DNA of 64,000 nucleotides from Streptococcus sp. DTU_2020_1001019_1_SI_AUS_MUR_006 (GTDB lineage Bacteria; Bacillota; Bacilli; Lactobacillales; Streptococcaceae). This document shows, piece after piece, positions 8,627 to 17,622 of this stretch. Within the stretch, counting starts at the first letter, position 1; every line of letters starts with the position of its first letter. The DNA lies in NCBI RefSeq assembly GCF_032340315.1, contig NZ_CP135436.1, positions 2,067,501-2,131,500 on the forward strand, given 5' to 3'. The position numbers and the translations under genes are program-made. Under the pieces are notes generated by a model. It ran no database searches. It was given only the letters and a program-made list of their open reading frames with translations, and was not told where the DNA came from.

Positions 8627-9250
8627 TTAATCAATATATAACATAGCGGTGCGGTTTTCTGAGCGATAATAAAACTTACCAGTATAGGCTTTAGCTTCTT
8701 GTAGCAAATCCTCTTGACTATAGCCTTTGAGACGTTTGCGACCATCAGCCAAGCTTTCCAAATCAGTCAAAGCTGTGAGATTTTCTACGTTAACAACATC
8801 CTCTTCTCCGACAGCCTTCATATAAATCTTTCCAGACTCCTCAAAGACTAGCTGATGGGGGAAAATTTGCGCAATTTCAAAAAGCAAGTCAGCTGTGATT
8901 GTTTCCTCAGTTTCTGAGAAAATCCGACCCAGACCTTCTTTCTCATAGCAAAAACCAAAAGATTTGCCTGACAGATTAAGACGAATAAAGGGTTTGCTTT
9001 CTTCCGTGAAACTTGGCTCAGCATTGTAGAGGTTCAGTTCCTGGCTGACTTCTGCAAAATAATCCGTCGCAGCTTGAGGACTTTTTTTCTGGTAGAGTTC
9101 TGCAAAGTAGGCATTAACCACGCTAGGTGGAGGTGTGATGAGAGCTAGTTGCTCCTCTTCAGACCTACTAGCTAAAAGCTGATCTAGATATACCTTGTCT
9201 AAACTCGTATAGCCACCATATTTGAGAGCTAATGATTTGATATCAGTCAT
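8627..9250 (-). CDS. Conserved hypothetical protein between hflX and rnz
   Basis: This 207-aa acidic soluble protein has no signal peptide or membrane segment. It is conserved at this position in pneumococcal genomes but I do not recognise a functional domain. A Pro-Pro-Pro turn (ITPPPS, about residue 38) and a C-terminal region with [29 protein letters not shown] are the most distinctive parts. Its ATG at 9250 overlaps the hflX stop by 8 bp, so translation is probably coupled. Function unknown. Confidence 0.8.
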   Translation of the reverse strand: MTDIKSLALKYGGYTSLDKVYLDQLLASRSEEEQLALITPPPSVVNAYFAELYQKKSPQAATDYFAEVSQELNLYNAEPSFTEESKPFIRLNLSGKSFGFCYEKEGLGRIFSETEETITADLLFEIAQIFPHQLVFEESGKIYMKAVGEEDVVNVENLTALTDLESLADGRKRLKGYSQEDLLQEAKAYTGKFYYRSENRTAMLYID

Positions 9251-10481
9251 AAAATTCTTCTAATCTCCATTTATTTTTCTCAGAAATGTAGCCTCTGATG
9301 ACTTCGCCATCATCTTGGTAGTCACGTTCTTCAAGAATCGCAACACTTTCTAAATCATGAATCTTGTAAGACTTAGAAAAAGGCACGCGCAAAGTAAAGG
9401 GTTCAAAAATTTCCTTGATCTTATCTAGCAATAAAGCTTGCAACTGTTCTCGACTATCTTTAGACTTGGCAGAAATCAGTGCATACGGCGTTTGGGTAGG
9501 CGTGAAATCTTCCACCAAATCCGCTTTATTATAAAGGGTTAGGCGAGGAATATCCTCCATGTCCAAATCTTTCATGATAGACAGGACCGTTTTTTCATGT
9601 TCCTCATGGTAAGGATTGCTGGCATCAATAACATGAACCAGAAGATCTACATGCTTGCTTTCTTCCAAGGTCGACTTGAAACTAGATACCAACTCTGTCG
9701 GCAAATCTTGAATAAATCCAACGGTATCGGTCAAGGTTACCTGTAGATTGCCACCAAGATGGATGCTTTTAGTCGTCGCATCCAGAGTTGCGAAAAGCTC
9801 ATTTGCCTCATACTGGATCTTGCTAGTCAAGGTGTTCATGATGGTTGACTTACCAGCATTGGTGTAACCAATCAAACCAATCTTAAAGGTGCTTGACTCC
9901 AAGCGTTTTTCTCGAACTGTTGCCCGATTTTTCTCCACCACTTTAAGTTGACGTTCGATATCTGTGATCTGATTGCGAACACTACGACGATTAAGCTCCA
10001 ACTGACTCTCACCTGGACCACGGGAACCAATTCCCCCTGCCTGACGGCTAAGCATAATTCCTTGACCAACCAAGCGAGGTAAGAGATACTTGAGTTGCGC
10101 AAGATGAACTTGAAGCTTTCCTTCATGACTTCGAGCTTTCATGGCAAAGATATCCAAAATCAACTGCATACGGTCAATAACCTTGACCCCGAGAACTTCT
10201 TCTAAATTGACATTTTGACGAGGTGTCAGACGGTTGTTGACGATGACAGTCGTGATTTCTTCTGCGTCCACCATTTGAGCTATTTCTTCTAACTTACCAG
10301 AACCGACGAAGGTCTTGGAATCGTATTTTTCACGTTTTTGTCTGTAGCTATCTACTACAACTGCACCTGCTGTCTTTGCTAGACTGGCTAGTTCTTCCAT
10401 AGAGAGGTCAAAATTTTCCATGCCCTGGAGTTCAACACCAATGAGCAAGACTCGCTCCTCTTTTTTCTCCGTTTCAATCAT
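9243..10481 (-). CDS. hflX: GTPase HflX
   Basis: The 412-aa protein has the HflX N-terminal nucleotide-binding domain and a Gly-rich linker ([14 protein letters not shown], about residues 149-162). A long helical segment follows, and then the G domain with GYTNAGKS (205-212), DTVGFI (G3) and NKADLV (G4). HflX binds the 50S subunit and can rescue or split stalled or damaged ribosomes. It overlaps the 3' end of miaA by 8 bp and its own stop overlaps the next gene, which is tight operon packing. Confidence 0.96.
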   Translation of the reverse strand: MIETEKKEERVLLIGVELQGMENFDLSMEELASLAKTAGAVVVDSYRQKREKYDSKTFVGSGKLEEIAQMVDAEEITTVIVNNRLTPRQNVNLEEVLGVKVIDRMQLILDIFAMKARSHEGKLQVHLAQLKYLLPRLVGQGIMLSRQAGGIGSRGPGESQLELNRRSVRNQITDIERQLKVVEKNRATVREKRLESSTFKIGLIGYTNAGKSTIMNTLTSKIQYEANELFATLDATTKSIHLGGNLQVTLTDTVGFIQDLPTELVSSFKSTLEESKHVDLLVHVIDASNPYHEEHEKTVLSIMKDLDMEDIPRLTLYNKADLVEDFTPTQTPYALISAKSKDSREQLQALLLDKIKEIFEPFTLRVPFSKSYKIHDLESVAILEERDYQDDGEVIRGYISEKNKWRLEEFYD

Positions 10482-11358
10482 TTAAAAACTCCTCAATCTG
10501 GCTTAAAATGCGCTCTTTCACACCAGATTCTCCTATCTGATAAAAGGTCACCTGCATGCGGTTACGGAACCAGGTTAGCTGGCGCTTGGCAAAACGACGA
10601 GTCGCCTGCTTGAGACTATCACTAGCCTCCTCCAAACTCTGCTCTCCTCGAAAATAGGGAAAGAGTTCCTTGTAGCCAATCCCTTTAGCAGCCTGCACAT
10701 CTGGATAATGGTCAAAGAGCCACTTGGCTTCATCTAGAAGTCCAGCTTCAAACATCAGGTCCACTCTGTGATTGATACGCTCATAAAGCTGACTACGCTC
10801 ATCATCCAAGCAAATAATCAGAGGTTCATACAAGGTCTCTTGATTTTCCAAGTCTTGAGCAAAATGGGCAATTTCCAAGGCACGCATGGCACGACGACGA
10901 TTAAACTGGGGAATTTCAAGGCCTATTTGCTCTACAAGATGGGCTAACTCCTCATCTGAAAAAGGATCTAGACTAGCACGATAAGCTAAAATCTCCTCAT
11001 GAGGTGTCTCCCCACCTAAATGATATCCTTCTAGCAGACTCTGGATATAAAGTCCTGTCCCACCTGCAATAATAGCGAGCTTACCTCGACTTTGAATATC
11101 CTCAATGGCCGCCTTAGCTTCTGAAACAAAATCAAAAGCCGAGTAAGACTCGGTTACTTCTCTCACATCAATCAAGTGATGAGGAACACTTGCCTGCTCC
11201 TCTGGACTAGCCTTGGCTGTCCCAATATCTAGTCCTCGATAGACTTGTTGGCTATCTCCACTAACTACTTCACCATTAAAACGCTTAGCAACTTCAATGG
11301 CTAGAGCTGTCTTTCCAACTGCAGTCGGTCCAACAATCACAATTATTTTTGTTTTCAT
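10474..11358 (-). CDS. miaA: tRNA dimethylallyltransferase
   Basis: The enzyme puts a dimethylallyl group on A37 of tRNAs that read UNN codons. The P-loop GPTAVGKT is at residues 10-17, and the [17 protein letters not shown] and [15 protein letters not shown] motifs follow. I start at 11358 ([10 protein letters not shown]) because AAGGAAAAAAG lies just upstream. An in-frame ATG eight codons earlier has no such site. The result is 294 aa, the usual streptococcal length. It is the first gene of a five-gene operon. Confidence 0.95.
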   Translation of the reverse strand: MKTKIIVIVGPTAVGKTALAIEVAKRFNGEVVSGDSQQVYRGLDIGTAKASPEEQASVPHHLIDVREVTESYSAFDFVSEAKAAIEDIQSRGKLAIIAGGTGLYIQSLLEGYHLGGETPHEEILAYRASLDPFSDEELAHLVEQIGLEIPQFNRRRAMRALEIAHFAQDLENQETLYEPLIICLDDERSQLYERINHRVDLMFEAGLLDEAKWLFDHYPDVQAAKGIGYKELFPYFRGEQSLEEASDSLKQATRRFAKRQLTWFRNRMQVTFYQIGESGVKERILSQIEEFLND

Positions 11359-11478
11359 CTTTTTTCCTTGAAAAATTCCCATTTTTTCGTTACTATTATT
11401 ATATCACAAAAAGGTCAGTCAGAAAAATGCGACCTCTTGAGGTAGCTGGCTGATTTATAAGTTAAAGGAGGAATACTC

Positions 11479-11649
11479 ATGGCTAAAGGTTTCGCTAAAG
11501 GTCTTGTAACAGGTATTGCAGGAACTGTCGCTGCAGTTGCAGGTGCAGTTTACGCAGTTAAAAAGAAAGTGATCGAACCAGAAGAACAAAAAGCAGCTTT
11601 CATCGAAGAAAACCGTAAGAAAGCAGCGCGTCGTCGCGTATCACGTTAA
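11479..11649 (+). CDS. DUF3042 family small protein (56 aa)
   Basis: The reading frame MAKGFAKGLVTGIAGTVAAV... ends RRRVSR. The first half is a Gly/Ala-rich hydrophobic helix and the second half is Lys/Arg-rich. This is the layout of the DUF3042 family found across lactic acid bacteria. A strong AAAGGAGG site lies 8 bp before the ATG, and a good terminator follows the stop. It is divergent from miaA. Function unknown; the hydrophobic N-terminus may attach it to the membrane. Confidence 0.92.
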   Translation: MAKGFAKGLVTGIAGTVAAVAGAVYAVKKKVIEPEEQKAAFIEENRKKAARRRVSR

Positions 11650-11658
11650 AAAACAAAA

Positions 11659-11692
11659 GAAGTTGGGATTTATAGTCTCAACTTCTTTTTTT
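11659..11692 (+). terminator. Terminator of the DUF3042 gene
   Basis: GAAGTTGGGA pairs with TCTCAACTTC and is followed by a run of seven or more T with one C. Confidence 0.9.
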
Positions 11693-11700
11693 CTATATTT

Positions 11701-11767
11701 ATACTCAATAAAAACCAAATAGGAAACTAGGAATCTAGCGTGTTTTGAAGAGATTATCAGAGAGTAT
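11701..11767. repeat. Short degenerate BOX remnant (boxC and boxA ends only)
   Basis: ATACTCAATAAAAACC at one end and TGAAGAGATTATCAGAGAGTAT at the other match the outer ends of BOX elements, but the middle is deleted. Its last base is also the first base of the thyA stop codon on the other strand. Confidence 0.65.
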
Positions 11768-12606
11768 TAAATAGCTAGGTCAAACTTCAACTGTGGCTTG
11801 ACTGGATCATAATCAACCAGCTCAAAATCTTCTGCTTTAATATCAAAGAAGTTTGTCTTGTCTGGTACATTCAAGACCAAACGTGGTTGGCAGTTTGAAG
11901 GCTCACGACGAAGCAATTCCTGAGCTTGTTCAAATTGATTGTCATAGATGTGAAGGTTGTTGATAAAGTAGAAGAATTTCCCAACTTTCCAACCAAAGTG
12001 TTTAGCAATCATCATTTGAAGAGCCACATACTGCATAGCATTGATATGGTGGGCCACCAGCATGTCATTAGAACGCTGGGTCAAGGTTGCATCCAAATAG
12101 ATTTCCCCATCTACACGACGGACATCAAACATAGTCTGAAAGGCACATGGAAGAAGGCCGTCTGTTTCCTCGAATGCTTGATAATCCCAGAGCGAGATGA
12201 TATTGCGACGGTTCCAAGGATTGACTTCTAACTGTTTGAGAATCTTGTTAATGATGTCATGCTTCTTAACAACAGCCCCATAACGTTCCCCAATAGTCCC
12301 TGTATCTCCAACTTCCCAGTCATTCCAGTAGTGAACATTGTACTTATCATTGAGTACTTCTAAGCTATTGGTCTGGTCTTGATAAATCCAAAGTACTTCC
12401 TTGATGGCTGATTTGATTGCGATGGGGCGCAAGGTCGTGATTGGAAATTCGCCCTTAGACAAATCATACTCCGCAAAAGCACCTGTGATGTACTTGGAGT
12501 TAGCTACTGTTCCATCCTTATACTTGGGACGTGCTTGCTCGGAAAACACACCCTCATTCAAGATTCGCTCGATATTTTCTTTAAAAATCGTATCTGCTTT
12601 TGTCAT
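11767..12606 (-). CDS. thyA: Thymidylate synthase
   Basis: The 279-aa enzyme converts dUMP to dTMP with methylene-tetrahydrofolate. The active-site Cys154 lies in LLPCAFQ, followed by RSNDM and the folate/dUMP-binding [12 protein letters not shown] stretch. Length fits the Firmicute ThyA. Its stop codon is formed at the edge of a degenerate BOX repeat, so the C-terminal end (KFDLAI) abuts that element. It appears monocistronic. Confidence 0.97.
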   Translation of the reverse strand: MTKADTIFKENIERILNEGVFSEQARPKYKDGTVANSKYITGAFAEYDLSKGEFPITTLRPIAIKSAIKEVLWIYQDQTNSLEVLNDKYNVHYWNDWEVGDTGTIGERYGAVVKKHDIINKILKQLEVNPWNRRNIISLWDYQAFEETDGLLPCAFQTMFDVRRVDGEIYLDATLTQRSNDMLVAHHINAMQYVALQMMIAKHFGWKVGKFFYFINNLHIYDNQFEQAQELLRREPSNCQPRLVLNVPDKTNFFDIKAEDFELVDYDPVKPQLKFDLAI

Positions 12607-12658
12607 TTACTCTCACCTCAATTATTGTCTTAACTAGTATAGCATAAAAAGGGCTTTT

Positions 12659-13093
12659 CTACCTGCTCAGCAAATCAATGGCCTTTTTATATTTCTTCAA
12701 TCTTTCCCTATCCTTTGCAGTAATAGAAGGCAATCTCGATAAATCTGAATTATGTTTTAGATCAGCTAATTTGACTACTCGTGCTAGAGGATTTGTCTTT
12801 ACAGTTTCCAAATATGCTTGATAATCTTGCATTGGTTTCTTTGTCAAAACCTGAACATCAGTAACAACTGTTTCTGGTAAACCAGCTTGTAATAGTTCTT
12901 CAGCTGAAACAGGACTATCCTCAAGAACATCATGCAACAAAGCAACTGCTTTTTCTTCTTCCGTTTGTACAAGACTGGCTACATAGATTGGATGTTCTAT
13001 GTAAGCCACCCCTGCCTTATCCAGTTGCCCTTCATGAGCTTGCCTAGCAATAGACAAGGCTAAATCAACCATGGATTGTTCTACAGTATTCAT
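12659..13093 (-). CDS. HD-domain phosphohydrolase, short SpoT/MESH1-like
   Basis: The 144-aa protein has the HD pattern: an H in HEGQLDKAG, YIEHPIYVA, the LLHDVLEDS metal-binding HD pair, and KLADLKHN near the C-terminus. This is the arrangement of RelA/SpoT hydrolase domains and their stand-alone relatives (small alarmone hydrolase or guanosine polyphosphate phosphohydrolase-like). No synthetase domain is present. Substrate is not shown by the sequence. Confidence 0.8.
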   Translation of the reverse strand: MNTVEQSMVDLALSIARQAHEGQLDKAGVAYIEHPIYVASLVQTEEEKAVALLHDVLEDSPVSAEELLQAGLPETVVTDVQVLTKKPMQDYQAYLETVKTNPLARVVKLADLKHNSDLSRLPSITAKDRERLKKYKKAIDLLSR

Positions 13094-13147
13094 CCAAAAC
13101 TCCTCCTATCATTAGTGAGCTATTACTTTATTTTAACAACTTCAACT

Positions 13148-13178
13148 TAAAAAGAGCTTGATCAATATCCAAGCTCTT
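13148..13178 (-). terminator. Terminator after the glucokinase gene
   Basis: On the minus strand AAGAGCTTG and CAAGCTCTT form a perfect 9-bp stem followed by TTTAAG. It lies 13 bp behind the glucokinase stop. Confidence 0.85.
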
Positions 13179-13190
13179 GATTCATGTGCA

Positions 13191-14150
13191 TTATTGCAAG
13201 ACAAGTGACGCAGCACCAATCACTCCAGCGTCATTTCCTAGAGTTGCAAGAGCTAGTTTAGTTGTTGTGCGAACTTGTGGGAAGGTATTTTCATCATAAA
13301 CCTTTTGCACACCTTGAAGGAGGAATTCTCCCGCAGCTGATACACCACCACCTATAACGATTGTTGATGGGTTTAGGATTGAACCGATGTTGGCACATGC
13401 AATACCCAAGTAACGTGAGAAGTTACGGTAAACGATCAAGGCAAGGTCATCTCCTTCTTTTGCCAAATCAAAGACAGTTTTAGCTGTTACTTCTTCTCCG
13501 TCATCAATCAAGCGTTTCAACTCTGCATCGCCTTCGTATTCATCTGCGTAACGACGAGTCAAGTTGACGATACCTGTCGCTGAAGCTACTGTCTCAAGAC
13601 AGCCTTTCTTACCGCAAGTACATGCGATTGGTTGGTCAAAGTCAACTGTGATGTGTCCAAGTTCACCAGCAGCACCTGCAACACCGTGAAGCAATTTACC
13701 TTCTGCTACGATACCGCCACCAACACCTGTACCAAGTGTCATAAAGACAACGTCTGGTTGGTTGTCACCAGCACCCATCCAACGCTCACCAAGAGCTGCC
13801 ACGTTGGCGTCGTTGTCAATGAAGAATGGAATACCCAAGGCTTTTTCCATTTTTTCTTTGATTGGTTGAAGAGTTTTCCAGTTCAAGTTGTAGGCACCGA
13901 TAACAGTCCCTTTTTCACGGTCAACCACACCAGGTGATCCCATACCAATTCCACGGAAATCTTCAGCAGACAATCCAAGCAAGCCCAAACGGTGTTGAAT
14001 AGTTTCAATCATATCGTCTACGATATGGCTTCCTTCATCCAAAATGTTAGTCTTAATAGACCATTTTTCTTGGATTTCTCCTTCTTGCGTTAAAATAGCG
14101 AACTTGATAGAAGTTCCACCAAGGTCAATCCCAATAATCTTTTGACTCAT
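13191..14150 (-). CDS. glk: Glucokinase (ROK family)
   Basis: The 319-aa ROK protein has the ATP site IDLGGTSIKF at the N-terminus, the sugar-binding DNDANVAALGE (about residues 112-122), and the zinc motif CTCGKKGCLE with Cys177, Cys179 and Cys184, plus His166 in GELGHI. It phosphorylates intracellular glucose to glucose 6-phosphate. In pneumococcus the orthologue (gki) also lies next to thyA and is used for sequence typing. The gene has a GGAGAAGACG ribosome binding region and its own terminator. Confidence 0.95.
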   Translation of the reverse strand: MSQKIIGIDLGGTSIKFAILTQEGEIQEKWSIKTNILDEGSHIVDDMIETIQHRLGLLGLSAEDFRGIGMGSPGVVDREKGTVIGAYNLNWKTLQPIKEKMEKALGIPFFIDNDANVAALGERWMGAGDNQPDVVFMTLGTGVGGGIVAEGKLLHGVAGAAGELGHITVDFDQPIACTCGKKGCLETVASATGIVNLTRRYADEYEGDAELKRLIDDGEEVTAKTVFDLAKEGDDLALIVYRNFSRYLGIACANIGSILNPSTIVIGGGVSAAGEFLLQGVQKVYDENTFPQVRTTTKLALATLGNDAGVIGAASLVLQ

Positions 14151-14253
14151 CGTCTTCTCCTTATCCTTAATTGAAAATGCTTACAGTACTAGTATAACAA
14201 AATCTGCCATTCAGTGCAAAGGTTTGCATTAACTTTCCAGAATTTTTTCTATT

Positions 14254-15099
14254 CTATGGTTTCCACAAACCAGAAGCATCTACATAATAGCGTCCGCCAT
14301 CAACTCGCTCATTCTTAGCCATTTTACCATCCGATTTCAAATAGTAATTTCCTTGCCATGCATTACGAGCATAAGATCCATCTGATTTTAAGTAGTACCA
14401 AGATTGGTAAGAAGAGTCATAGACCCATTCACTCTGAGCCATTTTCCCATTTGACTTGAGGTAATATGCACCTTGCCAAGTATTTTGCGCATAAGATCCA
14501 TCTGATTTGAGGTAATACCAGGCTTTGTAGTAAGAATCATAAATCCATTCACCCTGAGCCATCTTACCATCTGATTTGAGGTAGTAACTTCCTTGCCAAG
14601 TATTGCGGGCATAAGATCCATCTGATTTGAGGTAATACCAGGCTTGGTAATAGTTATCGTATACCCACTCATTCTCAGCCATTCTTCCATCTGACTTGAG
14701 ATAGTAAGCACCCTGCCAAGTATTTGTTACTGGTTTCCCATTTTCAGAAAAATAGTACCAAGATCCATTCTGACGAACCCAGCCACTTTCAGCTGCTACA
14801 CTTGGGGTAGGTGCTACACTATCAGGTGCTACATTGGTGTTAGCTTGAGATGCACCCGTCTTTTTCTCTTTTAAAACTCCCTGAGGCGCATTCTTCGATT
14901 CACAAGCGATTCCATCATGATCCTTATCCAGAGTGGCAGAATAACCTGGTTCTCCCTTATGAATATCTGCATATCCATTCTCCCAAGCTTCCTTACAGCT
15001 CGAAAAATGGATACTTTCATCTGCAACAACAGGATGTAAAAACAGAGCAAGGACAGGTAAAGAAACTAGGCCTAGTTTTAATAGATGACGTTTGTTCAT
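14254..15099 (-). CDS. Choline-binding surface protein with excalibur domain
   Basis: The 281-aa secreted protein begins with a signal peptide (cleavage after about residue 26). A calcium-binding excalibur domain follows (SCKEAWENGYADI then DKDHDGIACE, about residues 34-68), then a short linker and a C-terminal run of choline-binding repeats rich in Trp/Tyr with the unit WYYLKSDGSYA-NTWQG-YYLKSDGKMA repeated about four times. The DNA is also strongly repetitive (units of about 120 bp). Choline-binding repeats attach proteins to phosphocholine on teichoic acids, which implies a phosphocholine-decorated cell wall. The role of the excalibur domain here is unknown. The gene corresponds in position to a pneumococcal choline-binding protein next to the glucokinase gene. 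Confidence 0.9.
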   Translation of the reverse strand: MNKRHLLKLGLVSLPVLALFLHPVVADESIHFSSCKEAWENGYADIHKGEPGYSATLDKDHDGIACESKNAPQGVLKEKKTGASQANTNVAPDSVAPTPSVAAESGWVRQNGSWYYFSENGKPVTNTWQGAYYLKSDGRMAENEWVYDNYYQAWYYLKSDGSYARNTWQGSYYLKSDGKMAQGEWIYDSYYKAWYYLKSDGSYAQNTWQGAYYLKSNGKMAQSEWVYDSSYQSWYYLKSDGSYARNAWQGNYYLKSDGKMAKNERVDGGRYYVDASGLWKP

Positions 15100-15142
15100 G
15101 ATTTTCTCCTAAAATTATAATATCAATCTCAATATTATTTTA

Positions 15143-15766
15143 TCAAACTTGTTTCAGCAATTCAAGAAAACTTCTGGTTAATTCTGCAAACTCTTTTGGT
15201 TTTGCCTTATTCAAGACATGAGGGCCGTCAGGGATGATCTCAAACTGAGAATCTGGAATCAGTTCTTGAATAGCTTTCATTGAACTGAGATTAGGCTTAT
15301 CCTGACTACCACAAATTAACAAGCTTGGATAGGGACAATTCCGTGCAATCTCTCTTAAATCAAGTGTTTTTAATTCCTCAGAAACTCCAACCATAAGAGC
15401 TTTATCTGCCCCCTGCTTCTCATATATCCTCTTAGGAAGCAATTTAAATATCAGCAACTGAATGTAAAAAGGAATGTTACCTGCTAATTTCAGTGGACAT
15501 CCTGACAAAACCAAGGCCTGAAGATTTGGTATCTCAGAACTTGAAAGCTCCAACGCTAGTGCAGCCCCTAAAGACAAACCGATTAAGACAAAAGGTTCTG
15601 TTTCCTTTGATAAGTGCTGATAAATGCGTTCCTTGGCTTCTTGGTAGGTCCCAACTCCTGAAGAAAATAAGTCCAGGGCTTCAGAGGGATAATCTGCCAG
15701 CAAATCCTGAACTTCTTTCCAACTATCTGCTGACTGTCCCAAACCGTGTAAAAATATGAGTTTCAA
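15143..15766 (-). CDS. Alpha/beta hydrolase
   Basis: The 207-aa cytosolic protein has the hydrolase fold: an N-terminal HGLGQS oxyanion loop, the nucleophile elbow GLSLGA, an Asp in CGSQDKPN and a terminal His in DGPHVLNKAKP. The substrate is unknown. The start codon lies directly against the stop codon of the upstream pabB gene, so the two are co-transcribed. This gene pair order is also found in pneumococcus. Confidence 0.88.
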   Translation of the reverse strand: MKLIFLHGLGQSADSWKEVQDLLADYPSEALDLFSSGVGTYQEAKERIYQHLSKETEPFVLIGLSLGAALALELSSSEIPNLQALVLSGCPLKLAGNIPFYIQLLIFKLLPKRIYEKQGADKALMVGVSEELKTLDLREIARNCPYPSLLICGSQDKPNLSSMKAIQELIPDSQFEIIPDGPHVLNKAKPKEFAELTRSFLELLKQV

Positions 15767-17488
15767 TTAGTTCTCCTTTACTGACAATTCATACAAGCCC
15801 CTGACTGCATTACAGCCATAGATAACTTCTGCGCGCTTCAAATCTTCTATGGTCAAGTTCTTCTCTTCTACTTGTCCGCTTTCAAGTAAATGCTGGCGAT
15901 AAATTCCAGGTAAAAGACCAAGATAGCTAGGTGGTGTATAGAGCTTACCATCCATTTTTAAAACCAGATTCGCAATAGAAGTTTCAAGCAATTTTCCATC
16001 AACAGTGTGATAGATGATTTCCTGCTCTCCCGTTGTCAAATGCGGTCGGTGGGTCGTCTTAAAGTAGGTAAAGGCCTGCTGCAAATCAGCTTCTTGCAGA
16101 CAAAGTTTAGCCTGACAGAAGCCAGAACTAAGTGGTGTTAATACTTGTCGATCAATGTCTATTTCTCCAGACTTATTGAGACTGATTCGCAAACGGTAGT
16201 CTTGATGGAGGTCACAAGCCTGACATTCCTTCTCTATTTCTTCTATCAAACCAGCTTCATCAAATGGAAAGGCAAAGTAACGACTTGCTTTTTGCAGTCT
16301 TTCTAGATGTTGCTTTTCAAAGAGTAATTTTTTTTGGCTGATTTTCCCTGTCGTAATCAATTGAAAACGAGGCTGTTTTCGGTAAAGAACAGCAGCCTTT
16401 TGCTGGACTTCACGGTATTCTGACTCCCAAGTGCTATCCCAAGTGATGCCTCCACCGACTCCATAGATGGCTTGCTCTCGATGCAGTTGAATGGTTCGAA
16501 TAGCCACATTGAAAATCCGGCGCCCATTTGGAAGCAAGAGACCAATCGTACCACAGTAGACTCCTCTAGCTTGTGGTTCCAAGTTCTTGATAATTTCCAT
16601 AGTCGCTATCTTGGGAGCCCCTGTAATAGAACCACATGGAAAGAGTGAACGGAAAATTTCAACTAGGTCAACATCTGGTCGTAACTGACTCTTGATGGTC
16701 GAAGTCATCTGCCAAACCGTTGAATACTGTTCCACCTGACATAAACGTTCCACATGCTCACTTCCCACCTCAGACAGACGATTCATGTCATTGCGCAAGA
16801 GGTCCACTATCATCATATTCTCTGAGCGATTTTTAGGATCCTTTTCTAACCAAACTGCCTCTTTCAAGTCTTCAGCATCAGTCAAACCACGTTTAGTCGT
16901 CCCCTTCATAGGACGAGTTGTCAGTTCACGATCATTTTGTTCAAAAAAGAGTTCTGGACTCATGGAAATCACTGCCATGTCGTCATGTTCAACATAGGCA
17001 TTGTAACCTGCCTCCTGCTCTACCACCATGCGATTGTAGATAGCAAAAGGGTTAGAAGTCAACTCCTGCTTGAGTTGAACGGTGTAGTTGACCTGATAGG
17101 TATCTCCCTGCCGTAAATGATGGTGAATCTGGGCAATCGCCTTTTCATAGTCCTCTGCAGAAGTTACTTCCTGCCAGTTTGATGGCAAATCCACCTCCTC
17201 ATAAGTCAGAGGAATGCTGGATGTTTCAACTTTGTCATGAACAGTAAAGTAAAGCAAATACTCGCCCAGTAGAGGAACCTTGTGAACTGCTAGTTTTTCC
17301 TCAAAAGCAGGTGCAGCCTCATAACTGACATAACCTGCTACATAAAAGCCTTGCTCTTGGTAGTTTTCCACTTGAGCTAATAAGTCTGCCACTTCTGCTA
17401 AATCTCTGGTTCTTAACTCTTTGATAGGCTGGGTAAAGGTGTACCGCTCGCCCAAAGCCCTAAAATCAATCACTGTTTTTCTATGCAT
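15767..17488 (-). CDS. pabB: Aminodeoxychorismate synthase component I fused to aminodeoxychorismate lyase (PabB-PabC)
   Basis: This 573-aa bifunctional protein makes p-aminobenzoate for folate. Residues about 1-370 are a chorismate-binding domain (PMKGTTKRG, SENMMIVDLLRNDM and SLFPCGSITGAPK motifs). Residues about 380-573 are a class IV PLP aminotransferase fold like PabC (TTHRP... and ETSIANLVLKMDGKLYTPP). No glutamine amidotransferase PabA is visible nearby, so it must be encoded elsewhere or ammonia is used. The fusion is normal for streptococci. An alpha/beta hydrolase gene follows without a gap. Confidence 0.93.
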   Translation of the reverse strand: MHRKTVIDFRALGERYTFTQPIKELRTRDLAEVADLLAQVENYQEQGFYVAGYVSYEAAPAFEEKLAVHKVPLLGEYLLYFTVHDKVETSSIPLTYEEVDLPSNWQEVTSAEDYEKAIAQIHHHLRQGDTYQVNYTVQLKQELTSNPFAIYNRMVVEQEAGYNAYVEHDDMAVISMSPELFFEQNDRELTTRPMKGTTKRGLTDAEDLKEAVWLEKDPKNRSENMMIVDLLRNDMNRLSEVGSEHVERLCQVEQYSTVWQMTSTIKSQLRPDVDLVEIFRSLFPCGSITGAPKIATMEIIKNLEPQARGVYCGTIGLLLPNGRRIFNVAIRTIQLHREQAIYGVGGGITWDSTWESEYREVQQKAAVLYRKQPRFQLITTGKISQKKLLFEKQHLERLQKASRYFAFPFDEAGLIEEIEKECQACDLHQDYRLRISLNKSGEIDIDRQVLTPLSSGFCQAKLCLQEADLQQAFTYFKTTHRPHLTTGEQEIIYHTVDGKLLETSIANLVLKMDGKLYTPPSYLGLLPGIYRQHLLESGQVEEKNLTIEDLKRAEVIYGCNAVRGLYELSVKEN

Positions 17489-17504
17489 ATCCTAAGTATA
17501 CCAT

Positions 17505-17534
17505 AAAAGCCAGACCCCAAACAGGAGATCTGGC
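17505..17534 (-). terminator. Hairpin between the metalloprotease gene and pabB
   Basis: GCCAGA (17509-17514) pairs with TCTGGC (17529-17534). Read on the minus strand it is followed by TTTTATGG. It would end transcription of the 5.5-kb protease gene before pabB. Confidence 0.6.
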
Positions 17535-17622
17535 AATTTTATTCTTTGAGAATGATAAAGTAGATGTCACTTTCTAAGAAAATCTGAACATAGCATTCTC
17601 TTTTATCACACCGACTTTTTAT

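Noticed and set aside
14388..14711. 107-aa frame inside the choline-binding repeats
   Set aside because: Shadow of the periodic choline-binding repeat DNA; low-complexity Met/Thr/Ser composition.
14388..14760. Regularly spaced repeats that could suggest a CRISPR array
   Set aside because: The repeats are coding choline-binding modules with no unique spacers of constant size, and there are no cas genes.
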